DNA from: Strigamia acuminata | Lineage: Eukaryota > Arthropoda > Chilopoda > Geophilomorpha > Linotaeniidae | Direction: 5' to 3' | NCBI GenBank assembly: GCA_949358305.1 | Contig: OX442315.1 | Span: 3,720,001 to 3,784,000 of the forward strand | Length of the DNA stretch: 64,000 nucleotides | In this document: positions 1-11,083 of the stretch, in pieces | Position numbering within the stretch: the first letter of the stretch is position 1 | Layout: every line of letters starts with the position of its first letter | The notes under the pieces: generated by a model | Seen by the model: only the letters and a program-made list of their open reading frames with translations | What the model was told of the DNA's origin: nothing | The model's database searches: none | Made by a program: the position numbers and the translations under genes

Positions 1-801
1 TCTTGAGAGGGGGCACCTGCAACAGGAGAAAAATAAGCCACGGCGCATGCGCGCGCTGCAGTCGCACAATCAATTCGAGCAGACTTAGCAGAGCCCCGTT
101 TCCCCCATTTTCCACCCGGGTCCCCCCACGCAAAAACCCGGCACGAATACAAACCTCGCGAAACCACTGATGTAACCCGGATGTATGGCGCCGGACCCGA
201 CCAACGCGCGTTACCATGCCAACATGGATGCTGTCGGTTGCCAAGCAACCCCAAACTGGGCTTTTGTCGCTGCAATTTTAATGAAGCCGGAGACCCACAT
301 TGCGAATGTAAACAAGGTCAGATCGGCCAAAGGCGCATGCGCAGTCGGCCCGACATTAACTCTGATCGACACTCGACAAGCCCTGGCCTTTTATCATTAT
401 GTAAACAATGCGGTTGATCAATAATGGCCATCTCCATCCGCAACAAGTCGGATCGCTTTGTCCCGTGTCCGCGGCTCCGGGTTTTAGTTGTACCCGGCCA
501 AACACACGCTTCGGTCGCGCACAATGGCGGTTTGTTCGACCCCCTCGTGTTTTTGATGACCACTTACCTGTCCGAGGTCCTCCTCCCGACCACCTGTTGG
601 GTTCCACGAGCGGCTGATGCTGGCGGGCAAATGGCAAGCGGCGCGCATGCGCACTCGGCGGGCAACATGGACGAATCAATAAAAATGGAGTTAAAGAGTT
701 ATTGTTGTAAAAAAAATGCGATATTGTTCGATTTGATTACGATTTCATTTATTTATTTATTTATTTTTTTTTTAAATATAAAAATATATTTTTTTATTTA
801 T
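1..801. other. Region downstream of NOL10, no supported gene
   Basis: GC-rich to about position 660, then an AT-rich tract. I see no conserved coding sequence; short open frames here match nothing I recognise. The TTTATT runs from about 748 to 815 read as repeated AATAAA on the minus strand and are the likely NOL10 polyadenylation region. Three GCGCATGCGC palindromes are listed separately. Confidence 0.5.
43..652. promoter_or_regulatory. Three NRF1-type GCGCATGCGC palindromes
   Basis: The exact 10-bp palindrome GCGCATGCGC occurs at 43-52, 333-342 and 643-652, spaced 290 and 310 bp. It is the core of the NRF1/Ewg binding consensus found in housekeeping promoters. The surrounding 300-bp segments are not obviously similar to each other, so this looks like repeated sites rather than a tandem repeat. 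It could be the promoter of a gene to the left of the window. Binding is inferred only. Confidence 0.35.
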
Positions 802-3800
802 TTATTTGCGGTATCGTCCTCGATTTAGTTGTAGTTTTCTGCCGAGTCCTCGCGCAGAGCGGATGTGACGTACGTGCGGTTCCGGTTGTTTTTTCGTTTT
901 CTGCAATTTTCGAGAATTTAATTTTTTGACGTTTGAAATGGTGAAATTAAATTTTTTCGTTAAACAAAATGTCGGGAAATTGTGTTTTTTGTTCGTTTCC
1001 GGTCTTACCTTTTGGATTTTGAAGGAAACTTCGCGATGGCAGAGCGCGGTGTGTCCTGTGGTGGTCGCCGGTTGTGTTTGCTCGTCCCGCGATAAGCGCT
1101 CGCCCAAACTTTGCCTGTAAATACGAAAGGTTTATTTGTTTGGTTTGCGGATAGAAATGTCGAGAGATGGCGCTTTGCGATGGAAGATATTCGAATAGGA
1201 AGTGTCATCTTCTCGTAACAAATATCGTGGGAAATATCGCGAGATCTGTTGTCAAATGTCACTGGATTTGCGGGAAAAATTTCTTACAAGATTTCGTCAG
1301 TTTTTTCGTAATTTTTTTTTTGCAAATCTCGCAAAATCTCGCGAAGTATTCCAGCAAATCTTGCAAAATCTCGCAAAATTCTGCAAATCTCTAAAATTTT
1401 AAAGTAAATCTCTGCAATTCTCTAAAATTTTACGGTAAATCTCGCAAAATCTCTGCAATTCCCGTGCAAATCTTGAAAAATATCACAAAATGTGCCCCTT
1501 TCGCTGCAAATCTCCAAAATTAAATCTCTAAAATTTTACTGTAAAATTCTGCAAATCTCTAAAATTTTACTGTAAAATTCTGCAAATCTCTAAAATTTTA
1601 CTGTAAAATTCTGCAAATCTCTAAAATTTTACTGTAAAATTCTGCAAATCTCTAAAATTTTACTGTAAAATTCTGCAAATCTCTAAAATTTTACTATAAA
1701 TCTCTGCATACCTCTAAAATTTTAGAGTAAATCTCTGCAATTCTCAAATTTTACTGTAAATCTCGCAAAATCTCTAAAATTTTAGTTTAATTCTCATAAA
1801 AAACATCTAAAATTTTCACTTTAAATTTCACTGTAAATCCCGCAAAATCTCTAAAATTTTAGATTAAATCTCTGCAATTCTCGAAAATTTTACGGTAAAT
1901 CTCGCAAAATCTCTAAAATTTTAGTTTAAATTCCGCAAAATCTCTAAAATTTTACAGTAAATCCCGCAAAATCTCTAACATTTTAGAGTAAATCTCTTCA
2001 ATTCTCTAAAATTTTAGCTAAATCTCTGCAATTCCAGTGCAAATATTGAAAAAAACCACAAAACATCCCCCTTTTACTACAAACCTCCAAAATTCACACC
2101 AAAACAAATCCAATCAACCCCTTACCTAGCAATAACCTCACTCGCCGTCCTCGCCGTCCTCGCACCCACACGAAACTCCTCCCCGGGCCCCAAACTATAG
2201 AAACTCGGCACTAGTCTCGCCTCCGCATCCTCCTGCCGCCGTTTCTCGCGGTTCTCGTGCTTCACCAGCCGGTGTTCTCGCTTCGTCTCCTCCACCCACA
2301 CACGGTCCTCGTCGTCCGAGCTGCTGTACGCTTCGCCCTCCGCTTCCGCTTCCGCTTCCGCCATCTTTTTCAGCTGTTTCCGCTCATTGTGCTTGATGAG
2401 GGGGTTGAGCAGGCGGTATTCCTCACTCGTCTCGTCGACCTCGAAGTCCGGGTCGGTGAAGAGGGAGGCCCAACGATCGTCGCTCAAGATGGCGGACGCG
2501 TCGGTTTTGTTGGTTTGTTCGGCCGCGAGTTTCTCGGCCAGTTTGCGGTTGATCGCGGGCAGTTTGTTGACCTTCACGCGGCTCGTTCGTTCGGAGTCGA
2601 GTTTCTCGCGGATCCGTTCCTGCCGGTATTTGGCGTAGTTGAATGTCGTGTCTGCGGATTTCGCCTGCCGAGAAGAAATCGGAAAAAAAAATGTGAAATT
2701 TGTTGCCAAGCCGCCATTACACTTGGGAAATACACCTTGAGACACCATATCATACCCCTAGACAACAATAAAGCAATAACCAAAACCTAAACTTGTGTCT
2801 CTGTTGTATTTCGTGGATTGAATCATCGTGTGTGTTGCGTCCAGCGCCTCGTGGCCCTCCCCTGACCACGTGGCGTCCGTCCGAACACTCACAATTTGGC
2901 TATACCTTTCTGTAGAGCCTCGCGTCGAGGAAATAGCCGTGCATGTAAGCCCGCAACAGGTTGGTTCCGATGAGCTGTGCCAGGCCCAACTGATCCAACT
3001 CCTTCTTCGTGACGAACTTGTAGTCGTCGTAAACCACGTCCGCCTTGTCCTCCTCCAACTCCTCCGTCAAGCTGTCCAAATGCGAGCACCAAGATGGTGC
3101 CGGACCAATAGCCTAACGAAACAACACAAATTAATAAAACCAACAAAAATCAATAAAAACATACAATTATCGGCCAAAATAAGCCAACAACGATAAAAAA
3201 CCTCCAAAAAATTACAAAAACCATCAAAATAAGCCAGTTAAACCCAAAAATCGTCAAAATAAGCCAGTTAAACCCCAAAATGGTCCAAAATAAGCCAGGT
3301 AAACCAACAAATCGTGCAAAATAAGCCAGATTACCCCAAAAATCGTCCAAAATAAGTCAGGTTAACCCAAAAACCATCAAAATAAGCCAGATTAACCCCA
3401 AAATCGTCCAAAATAAGTCAGGTAAACCCAAAAATCGTCCAAATGACAGATAAACCCAAAGATCGTCCAAAATAAGCCAGGTAAACCCAAAGATCGTCCA
3501 AAATAAGCCAGGTAAACCAAAAATTCATCTAAAAAAACAGTTAAATCCAAAAATCGTCCAAAATAAGCCATATTAACCCAAAGATCGTCCAAAATAAGCC
3601 AGGTAAACCAAAAATTCATCTAAAAAAAGTTAAACCCAAAAATCGTCCAAAATAAGCCAGTTAAATCCAAAAACCATCAAAAATAAGCTAGATAAACCCA
3701 AAGATCGTCCAAAATAAGCCGAAAACCATCAAAACAATTTAATAGCCTTGAAAATACCCCAAAAATCATCCAAAATAAGCCAGATAAACCCAAAAATCGT

Positions 3801-6364
3801 CCAAAATAAGCCAAAAACCATCAAAACAATTTAACAGACTTGAAAAAAACCCAAAAATCGTGCTAAATAATCCGTTTAAACCCAAAAAAACATCCAAAAT
3901 AAGCCAGATAAACCCAAAAATCGTCCAAAATAAGCCAAAAACCATCAAAACAATTTAACAGACTTGAAAAAAAACCCCAAAAACCATAAAAAAAATTGAA
4001 AACGAGCATTCAAAAAGCATGTACCGGCACGTAGTAAGTCAACATCTTCTTGTTTTCATTGGCTATGAACATCATGCCACTGCGGGGCACCAAACACAAG
4101 TGATTGAGCGCGGGGCCCGGCTCGATGGCCGCCAACGCCTTGCCGGAGGTGCGCGCCCACATGCGCACCACCTTCGAGTCCATCGACACCACCAGGTCTG
4201 CTCCGGGCACGAACTCGACCGTGTTGACCGGCAGGCCGTACTGGTGGTCCTTCACTAGGAACGGTTTGTTGGACCGGAGGTCGTAGAGCATCACTTGGCC
4301 CTCCGACGTGCCCACGGCCATCGTGAGGCCGTCGATGAAGTTGAGCGCCGTCACGGACGCGAGGGTGTTGATGGAGCCCGTGTCGAGCGCGCAGTCAAGG
4401 GTGGCGATCGCTTTGCCCGTTCGGGGGTCCCATGCTTCGATTTTTCCGTCAGTCGAGCCGCACACAAGCAAGTGGTGAGTAGGGTTTATGCGGCAAACGT
4501 TCAGGTCGCTGAATTAATGGAGAAAACTGTCAGAAATTGTGTTCAAATGCAACAAATTGATTTAAAATCTCAAAAATTAGGTTACAATGTTAGAAATTGA
4601 GTTAAGATGCGTTAAAATCTCCAAAAAATTGAGTTAAAATCGCAAAATTGAGTTAAAATCTCCAAAAAATTGAGTTAAAATCTCCAAAAAATTGAGTTAA
4701 AATCGCAAAATTGAGTTAAAATCGCAAAATTGAATTAAAATCGCAAAATTGAATTGAAATCGCAAAAATAATTGAATCAAAATCTCTTCATAGAGTTAAA
4801 ATCTGAAAAAAATTGAGCTAAAATCGCAAAATTAAGTTAAAATCGCAAAATTGAATTAAAATCGCAAAATTGAATTAAAACCGCAAAATTGAATTAAAAT
4901 CGCAAAAATAATTGAATCAAAATCTCTAAATTGAGTTAAAATCTCAAAAAAATTGAGCTAAAATCGCAAAATTAAGTTAAAATCGCAAAATTGAATTAAA
5001 ATCGCAAAAATAATTGAATCAAAATCTCTAAATTGAGTTAAAACCTCAAAAAGATTGAGTTAAAATCTCAAAAAATAAAAAATTGAGTTAAAATCGCAAA
5101 ATTTAGTTAATATCGCAAAATTGAATTATAATCGCAAAAATATTTGAATCAAAATCTCTAAATTGAGTTAAAGTCTCAAAAAAATTGAGTTAAAATCTCA
5201 AAAAAATTGAGTTAAAATCTCAAAAAAATTGAGTTAAAATGCAAGAAATTGCGATGAAAGTGCAATTAAAATTCAAGAAAATACTTATGATACTTTTTTT
5301 TTTACGTTTTTGTATCAATTTTTTAAACTCATCTTTCACGTATTTTGCTTCCATTTCCCAGAAAAAAAATATTTTTTACGCTTTGCATTCAATTTTCAAG
5401 TCATAAACCGTTTCCATTAACAAAAGTGGACAAAAACTGAAACAAACGTGAAAATAAATGCCAAAACGTAGAAAAAAACTATATAAATAAGAAAAAACCA
5501 TCTTTTCACCATGATTTCGTCACGTATGGTGCCAGAAACTGTCCTTGTTCTAAATTCAGGCGACAAATTTCGGAGCTACAAAACAAACAAATCAAACCAT
5601 TAAAAAATTAATCAATTTAATTAAAATTAATCCAGAAAATTACCCAGCGCCCACAACGAACAAATCGCACGTTGGCAAATCGTAGGCCAAATCACGGCCG
5701 AATTTCGGGATCCGAATCCTGAAATATTTCCCATACTGCGCGTGAAACTCGATATATCGATCGCAATGCAAGAAAATAATCTAAAACCAAACACAAAATA
5801 TTAAAACGAATAAAAACCAATTTTTTTCAAATGTACTTTTGAATAATCGTCGGACAAAATTTCGAAATTTATAACATCCGCGTCGAAACATCGTTCGAAT
5901 TTCATCGAAAACTGTTTCACGTCGTAGCATCTTACCCGTGGCTTGTAACTCCCTGAAAATTCAAATTATTTCGCACAAATTTCGCATTTTATTTCCAGTT
6001 TTTCTCGTGCTTTTTACCCGTAGCTAAAATAAAATTCCCATCTTTTGACATTTTCACTCTGTCACTGACGCCGGGCATCTCGAAATCCTGAATAAGTTCG
6101 ATCCGACGACGCACATCTAAAAAAACAAACAAAATTTACATTCCATTTTATTCAAAAAAGTCCAAAAAACCAAAATATCCAACAACGCACCGATGTCATC
6201 TTGCTGCAATTTCCTCCGTCTGCGATCCGAAATCCACTAAAATCATACAAAAAAATACATCAAAACCACCGTAACTTTACCAGAAATCAAATCCTCACTT
6301 CTGGTAACGATTTCCCAGCGCTCAAATTATAAATGTTAACGTTATTCGCGTTAGAAACCTGCAT
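802..6364 (-). CDS. NOL10: Nucleolar protein 10 (NOL10/Enp2), WD40 ribosome assembly factor
   Basis: NOL10 (yeast Enp2) is a nucleolar WD40 protein of the small-subunit processome. Eleven exons on the minus strand join in frame: 6364-6299, 6236-6191, 6116-6018, 5952-5837, 5780-5644, 5575-5510, 4508-4025, 3112-2906, 2664-2126, 1114-1009 and 900-802 (1965 nt, 654 aa; human is 688 aa). The start [14 protein letters not shown] matches the family N-terminus. A WD40 region fills about residues 1-390 (for example [22 protein letters not shown]). Next come the conserved [10 protein letters not shown] and [12 protein letters not shown] blocks, then a NUC153 motif near residue 469 ([17 protein letters not shown]). 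An acidic [10 protein letters not shown] run, encoded by a GCTTCC repeat, follows, then a basic tail. All introns are GT-AG. The last two exons are the least conserved and less certain. It is divergent from RAE1 across 277 bp. Confidence 0.93.
1380..2040. repeat. 31-bp AT-rich minisatellite in a NOL10 intron
   Basis: The intron between NOL10 exons 9 and 10 consists of degenerate copies of TCTCTAAAATTTTACTGTAA joined to AATTCTGCAAA. Between about 1550 and 1690 five to six copies keep an exact 31-bp period; elsewhere units are shorter and rearranged. Confidence 0.85.
3140..4000. repeat. 31-bp minisatellite in a NOL10 intron
   Basis: The intron between NOL10 exons 7 and 8 is largely a tandem repeat with the unit CCAGGTAAACCCAAAGATCG followed by TCCAAAATAAG (31 bp), with deletions and about 25 partial copies. 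Open frames across it on the minus strand are repeat translations rich in F, W and L, not genes. Confidence 0.85.
4570..5260. repeat. AAATTGAGTTAAAATCGC-type repeat in a NOL10 intron
   Basis: The intron between NOL10 exons 6 and 7 holds a long AT-rich array of AAATTGAGTTAAAATCGC and AAATTGAGTTAAAATCTC variants with a mixed period of about 19-22 bp. Confidence 0.8.
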
Positions 6365-6641
6365 GCTGACCGAGAAATCCAACTAAAAATTAACCTCCAT
6401 TTTGAATCCAAAACCGGAAGCTTTAATAAACCTCGCACATATTCCATCAGAAAATGTGCTTTAGTGCTACCAAACACGATAAATGCATATCATCAAAATC
6501 CAACCAATCAATGTAATCGTCCAAAATGACGTCACAAAACAACGCCTATAAATAGTAATACTGAAAAAATTTTCGTCATAGACCCATATATAAAGCAAAA
6601 TGGCGCGTTTTGATTCGTAAGTCTTCAAAGCAACGAGCAAG
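6365..6641. promoter_or_regulatory. Shared divergent promoter of NOL10 and RAE1
   Basis: The two start codons face away from each other across 277 bp, with no other gene between. A TATATAAAG-like element lies near 6588-6596, about 50 bp before the RAE1 ATG, and may serve RAE1. No CpG-rich core is visible; the segment is AT-rich. That it drives both genes is inferred from spacing alone. Confidence 0.6.
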
Positions 6642-9063
6642 ATGAGTTTTTTTGCAAATTCAACACCGGCAGCTTTCGGTGGAAACACAGCATTTGGAAA
6701 CACGACAGCATCCACGCACAACCCGATGAAAGATTTGGAAGTGGCTTCGGCACCAGAAGACTCCGTCAGTTGTTTATCGTTCAGTCCGAATGTTCTGCCC
6801 CAAAATATCCTCATTGCCGGAAGTTGGGACAACAACGTAAAAAATTAACAAACCAAAATTAATAAATAGACGAAACGTGCTAATTTGTGTGTATTTTGCA
6901 GGTCCGGTGCTGGGAAGTCCAACAGAACGGCCAAACGGTGCCGAAAGCGCAGCAGAGTCATCAGGGACCGGTTTTGGACGTCGCATGGAGCGATGTAAAC
7001 ACAAATGTGATTGGTTTTTTGTGCGAATTTGTGTTAATTTTTTCTTTTTTTGTGTATTTGTGGTGTAGGATGCTACTAAAGTGTTCTCTGCGAGTTGTGA
7101 TAAGACGGTGAAGATGTGGGATTTGAATAGTAATCAGCAGATTCAAGTGGCGCAGCATGACGCGCCGGTTAAAAGCGTGCATTGGGTGAAGGCGCCGAAT
7201 TACTCGTGTGTTATGAGCAGTAGTTGGGATAAGACGATTAAAGTGAGTTGTTGTCGAAATTTAGTGCAGAATTGATATTTTTTAAAAAAAGTTTGAGAAG
7301 AATTGGCTGAATTTCAATTTTTATGCGGGAAAATTCGAGAATTTTGGATTTATTTGGGGATTATTTGTAGATTTACGAATTTTTATACGTAAAATTTGCT
7401 GATTTTCGAATTTTATACGTAAAATTTGCTGATTTTCGAATTTTTATACGTAAAATTTGCTGATTTTCGAATTTTTATACGTAAAATTTGCTGATTTTCG
7501 AATTTTTATACGTAAAATTTGCTGATTTTCGAATTTTTATACGTAAAATTTGCTTATGTAAAATGTACAGAAATTTCATATTTATTACAAAAATTGTTCA
7601 CATTTTGATTTTACTATCGAGACATCTCCAAATTCGTGATTTTATTCACTAATTTTAACCACTTTTCAGTTTTGGGACACGCGCACACCGAATCCCATGC
7701 TAACTCTGAACCTACCCGAACGTTGCTACTGCGTCGACGTCGTAAGTTGCACAAGACCCCTAACTCCACTCAAAAACCAATCGCTTAATTTCAATTTCCA
7801 TTCCAGTGCTATCCAATGGCGATCGCGGGCACCGCTGGCCGTGGCTTAATCGTATACCAATTAGAAGGACAACCGCAGGAATTCAAGAGAATCGATTCCC
7901 CATTAAAATTCCAAGTAAACCCAACGAAAATTCAACAAAAATTGAAAAAAAAATTAATTAAAAATAATGCGATTATTTCTAGCATCGTTGCGTTTCAATA
8001 TTCAACGACAAAAAAAATGCTCCCGCGGGATTCGCTCTGGGAAGCGTCGAAGGACGAGTTGCGATACATTACGTGAATGCCGCAAACCCTAAAGATAATT
8101 TCACCTTTAAATGTCACCGATCGAACGGCACGAGTAACGGATATCAAGACATATACGCGGTAAACCAGATATACAGCAGTTTCTGCCTCTAAGATGTGCA
8201 TCGGAAAATGCATTTTTTGTGCAAATGCAATTTTTTAGCTTCAAAATGCAATTTTTTTGCTTCAAAATGCAATTTTTTAGCTTATAATTGCAATTTTTTA
8301 GTTTTTAGCTTCAAAATGCAATTTTTTAACTCAAAATGCAATTTTTTAACGCAAAATGCAATTTTTTAACTCAAAATGCAATTTTTTTTAACTCAAAATG
8401 CAATTTTTTAACTCAAAATGCAATTTTTTAACTCAAAATGCAATTTTTTTTTAACTCAAAATGCAATTTTTTAACTCAAAATGCAATTTTTTAACTCAAA
8501 ATGCAATTTTTTAACTCAAAATGCAATTTTTTTTAACTCAAAATGCAATTTTTTAACTCAAAATGCAATTTTTTAACTCAAAATGCAATTTTTTAACTCA
8601 AAATGCAATTTTTTAACTCAAAATGCAATTTTTTAGCTCAAAATGCAACTTTTATGGCTCAAAATGCAATTTTTTAGCTGAAAAATTCAATTTTCATGCA
8701 TAAAAAGTGCATTTTATAGGGAATTAGGCCCAAAATTGCAGTGTGTGCAGTGTACTAAAATGTAATTTATTCTTGTTGCAGGTAAACGACATTAGTTTTC
8801 ACCCGGTGCACGGCACGTTGTCAACGGTGGGTTCGGACGGCAGGTTCAGTTTCTGGGACAAGGACGCGCGGACCAAACTCAAGACTTCGGAGCAGATGGA
8901 TCAGTCGATCACGTGCTGTTGTTTCAATTCTCGCGGCGACATCTTCGCGTACGCTGTCAGCTACGACTGGTCGAAAGGACACGAATACTACAACCCGCAG
9001 AAGAAGAATTCCATTTTCTTGCACTCTTGTTACGAAGAATTGAAACCCAGAAACAAACCCTAG
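6642..9063 (+). CDS. RAE1: mRNA export factor RAE1 (Gle2), WD40 protein
   Basis: RAE1/Gle2 is a seven-bladed WD40 protein that binds the GLEBS motif of NUP98 and BUB1 and acts in mRNA export and spindle assembly. Seven exons join in frame: 6642-6836, 6902-6994, 7069-7242, 7670-7741, 7807-7914, 7983-8159 and 8782-9063 (1101 nt, 366 aa; human is 368 aa). Recognisable blocks include [73 protein letters not shown] and [16 protein letters not shown], then the C-terminal [16 protein letters not shown]. All introns are GT-AG. The ATG is the first in frame and gives the family N-terminus. An AATAAA signal lies at 9079-9084. Introns 3 and 6 contain minisatellites. It appears intact. Confidence 0.96.
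7390..7552. repeat. 31-bp minisatellite in RAE1 intron 3
   Basis: About five copies of GCTGATTTTCGAATTTTTAT plus ACGTAAAATTT. The period is 31 bp in most copies, with a one-base-shorter first unit. Confidence 0.85.
8215..8690. repeat. 20-bp minisatellite in RAE1 intron 6
   Basis: About 20 copies of AACTCAAAATGCAATTTTTT, mostly 20 bp, with T-run length variation giving a few 22-bp units. The array fills the last RAE1 intron. Confidence 0.88.
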
Positions 9064-9084
9064 TTTAACTTTTTTTGAAATAAA

Positions 9085-9547
9085 GATAATTATCGCGTCG
9101 TTAAGAGATGTCGACCATGCAAATAATTTTCATCATTAAAATTACGTTCGTACTATAATCACGAGAGAGGTCAACGAGTGTCTGATTAGTTCCAACTAAC
9201 ACGTGACAAATTACAAACTAATGCGAGTCATTACATTATAATGAATACTTAAAAATGGCTTGTTTGGCTGTGTGAAAAAGTTGTAATATAATGAACCCAT
9301 TTTTCGGGTTTCTTCAATCCTTGCCATTCGTTACAATGAGGTTCGACTGAAACGAGAATGTTATATAATTATAATGAAATGATTTATAATGGGAGATGTA
9401 GGGCAGGCAAGCAAACTAGCGTTTTTCTCCGAAAACAACAAGTTACAGAAGCGAGTGAAACTTTGAAAATAAATTATTATTTTTTATTTGTTACTTTCTA
9501 TTTGTTTGCCAATTCTAGTTTTAGCATGCTGTAATTCGATTTTAATC
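9085..9547. other. Intergenic AT-rich DNA after RAE1
   Basis: I see no conserved coding sequence, LTR or terminal repeats in this stretch between RAE1 and the first retroelement. Confidence 0.4.
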
Positions 9548-9682
9548 TGGTTTTTAGTAACTAACAAATGTTTTTTCGATTAAAACGAATGTTTTTTGGT
9601 AAAAACTAACATTTTTTTGGTAAAAACAAACGTTTTTTCGGTAAAAACGAACATTTTTTGGTAAAAACTGACATTTTTAAAG
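9548..9682. repeat. Short GGTAAAAACGAACATTTTTT repeat
   Basis: Five to six copies of a unit of about 20-24 bp (GGTAAAAACGAACATTTTTT and variants) end just before the open gag frame of the first retroelement. This is where its 5' LTR or leader would be expected. Confidence 0.75.
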
Positions 9683-9694
9683 GCTTTTATTTAA

Positions 9695-11083
9695 CTTGAC
9701 TTGAACGAGCGAACTCGACCTGAACCACCAGCACCAGAAGCAGGTTCAGGGGCCACACGTCGTGGTCAAGAAAAAACTCGGGGAACCGATTTTTCTTTTG
9801 GAGATACTGGACGTGCGTCAGAACCCCGACGCACTGGCTCTTATTCTCCGAGACGACGCCAACAACATTCACAACAGGGAGACACGACTTTCAATGTTCC
9901 ACGGGACCCACCAACAAATCCTGACCCGGATTCCGCTCAAAGAGGTAGTCAAGGCATACCACTCAGCGCCTCAAGACAACACCCTCACACGAGATCTCAA
10001 CTCTCGTTGGAGTCGGAGGATCAGCGTCAAGCCGCTCAGGTTGGAAGGTATAAACTTAAAGTTGAAAAAATTCCATACTTCGACCCGGATGAAGCTACTT
10101 TCGACACAGTGGACTTGTTCCTGGGTAAGCTATATGCGCACATGTTTACCATGGGAGCACCGGAGGGAATATATTTGAAAGTATACGTGGTTCTCGCGCT
10201 TCGAAATAGAGCGCAACGTTGGTGGATGGCTCTAACTCCAAAACCTAACAATTGGGAGGACTTTGAATTAATTTTCAGGCAGGTATTTTCCATTAATTCA
10301 GCTTTAGCTAATGTTAAGTTGTCTCAGCGCAAACAAAAGCCAGGGGAATCAACTATGTCGTTCCTCAGCGAGATGATTCATTATTTAAACATTGCTAGAT
10401 ACAAGGACAAGGGCTTGCAGTGGGAACGAGTTCAGGGCATGATGCAAACTCAGGTCGTACAATTAATGCGCTCTTGGTGCATCAGGACGATCGACGACGC
10501 AGTCAAAATGGGCAACGACGTCGATAATCGCCTTCAGTTGGATTCGTTGCGGACTTTTGAGTACAGACAGTGCGGAGTTTCGGACCAAGAGATGCCTTTG
10601 CCCGCAGGAGTGGGTCCTGCCACACGTACCAGAACGGAGGAGGAGAAGTTAAATCAACAATCTACTTCGTCCAGGTCTGGTCGTTTTTCACGATTCAACA
10701 AAGTATTAACAGCGTTGCTCGAGGACATGTCGACTTGTGCAATTGATCCAGAAGATCCCAACAGCAAGGAATCAAAAAGGGACCCGCCAAAGGAGTCTGC
10801 ATCGGCGGCAGCACAAAAGTCTGATGTCCACGTCATGAACGCGACTACTACGCCAACACCTAGAGCGGAAACACAGCACACATGTGCCAAAGACGTTGTC
10901 ATTTTTCCAGCAGCTAAAGAAGCGCCTTCTGAGCCAAAGCTCCCGAAGAATGCTATGTGGAGAAAAACACCAACGGACAAATGGTTCATGTCTGACAGGC
11001 AATCATGGAGGCCTGTGTGCCCCGTTTGTGGCAAGGAATGGAGTCGTCAGTCGGGAAACGCAAGCGGCCTGCTCAAAGCATGA
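9695..11083 (+). CDS. Gag-like protein of retroelement 1 (5' end missing)
   Basis: The frame is open from 9695, just after a TAA at 9692, but its first ATG is at 10142, about 147 residues in. Either the true start has been lost or it lies on an upstream exon. The N-terminal part is polar (SRQ-, P- and D-rich). Residues about 115-275 resemble a retrotransposon capsid domain (RNRAQRWWMALTP, then FELIFRQVF and KPGESTMSFLSEM). Near the end is one CPVC pair but no CCHC zinc knuckle. The frame ends at TGA 11081-11083 and overlaps pol by 79 nt in the -1 frame, with a slippery site at 11053-11059. Confidence 0.75.
   Translation, partial: LDLNERTRPEPPAPEAGSGATRRGQEKTRGTDFSFGDTGRASEPRRTGSYSPRRRQQHSQQGDTTFNVPRDPPTNPDPDSAQRGSQGIPLSASRQHPHTRSQLSLESEDQRQAAQVGRYKLKVEKIPYFDPDEATFDTVDLFLGKLYAHMFTMGAPEGIYLKVYVVLALRNRAQRWWMALTPKPNNWEDFELIFRQVFSINSALANVKLSQRKQKPGESTMSFLSEMIHYLNIARYKDKGLQWERVQGMMQTQVVQLMRSWCIRTIDDAVKMGNDVDNRLQLDSLRTFEYRQCGVSDQEMPLPAGVGPATRTRTEEEKLNQQSTSSRSGRFSRFNKVLTALLEDMSTCAIDPEDPNSKESKRDPPKESASAAAQKSDVHVMNATTTPTPRAETQHTCAKDVVIFPAAKEAPSEPKLPKNAMWRKTPTDKWFMSDRQSWRPVCPVCGKEWSRQSGNASGLLKA

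Noticed and set aside
802-1107. A separate 101-aa gene on the minus strand
   Set aside because: Its two ends fit the last two NOL10 exons, joined across a GT-AG intron; the middle is that intron read through.
2257-2790. 177-codon plus-strand frame
   Set aside because: Antisense to the conserved NOL10 exon 9.
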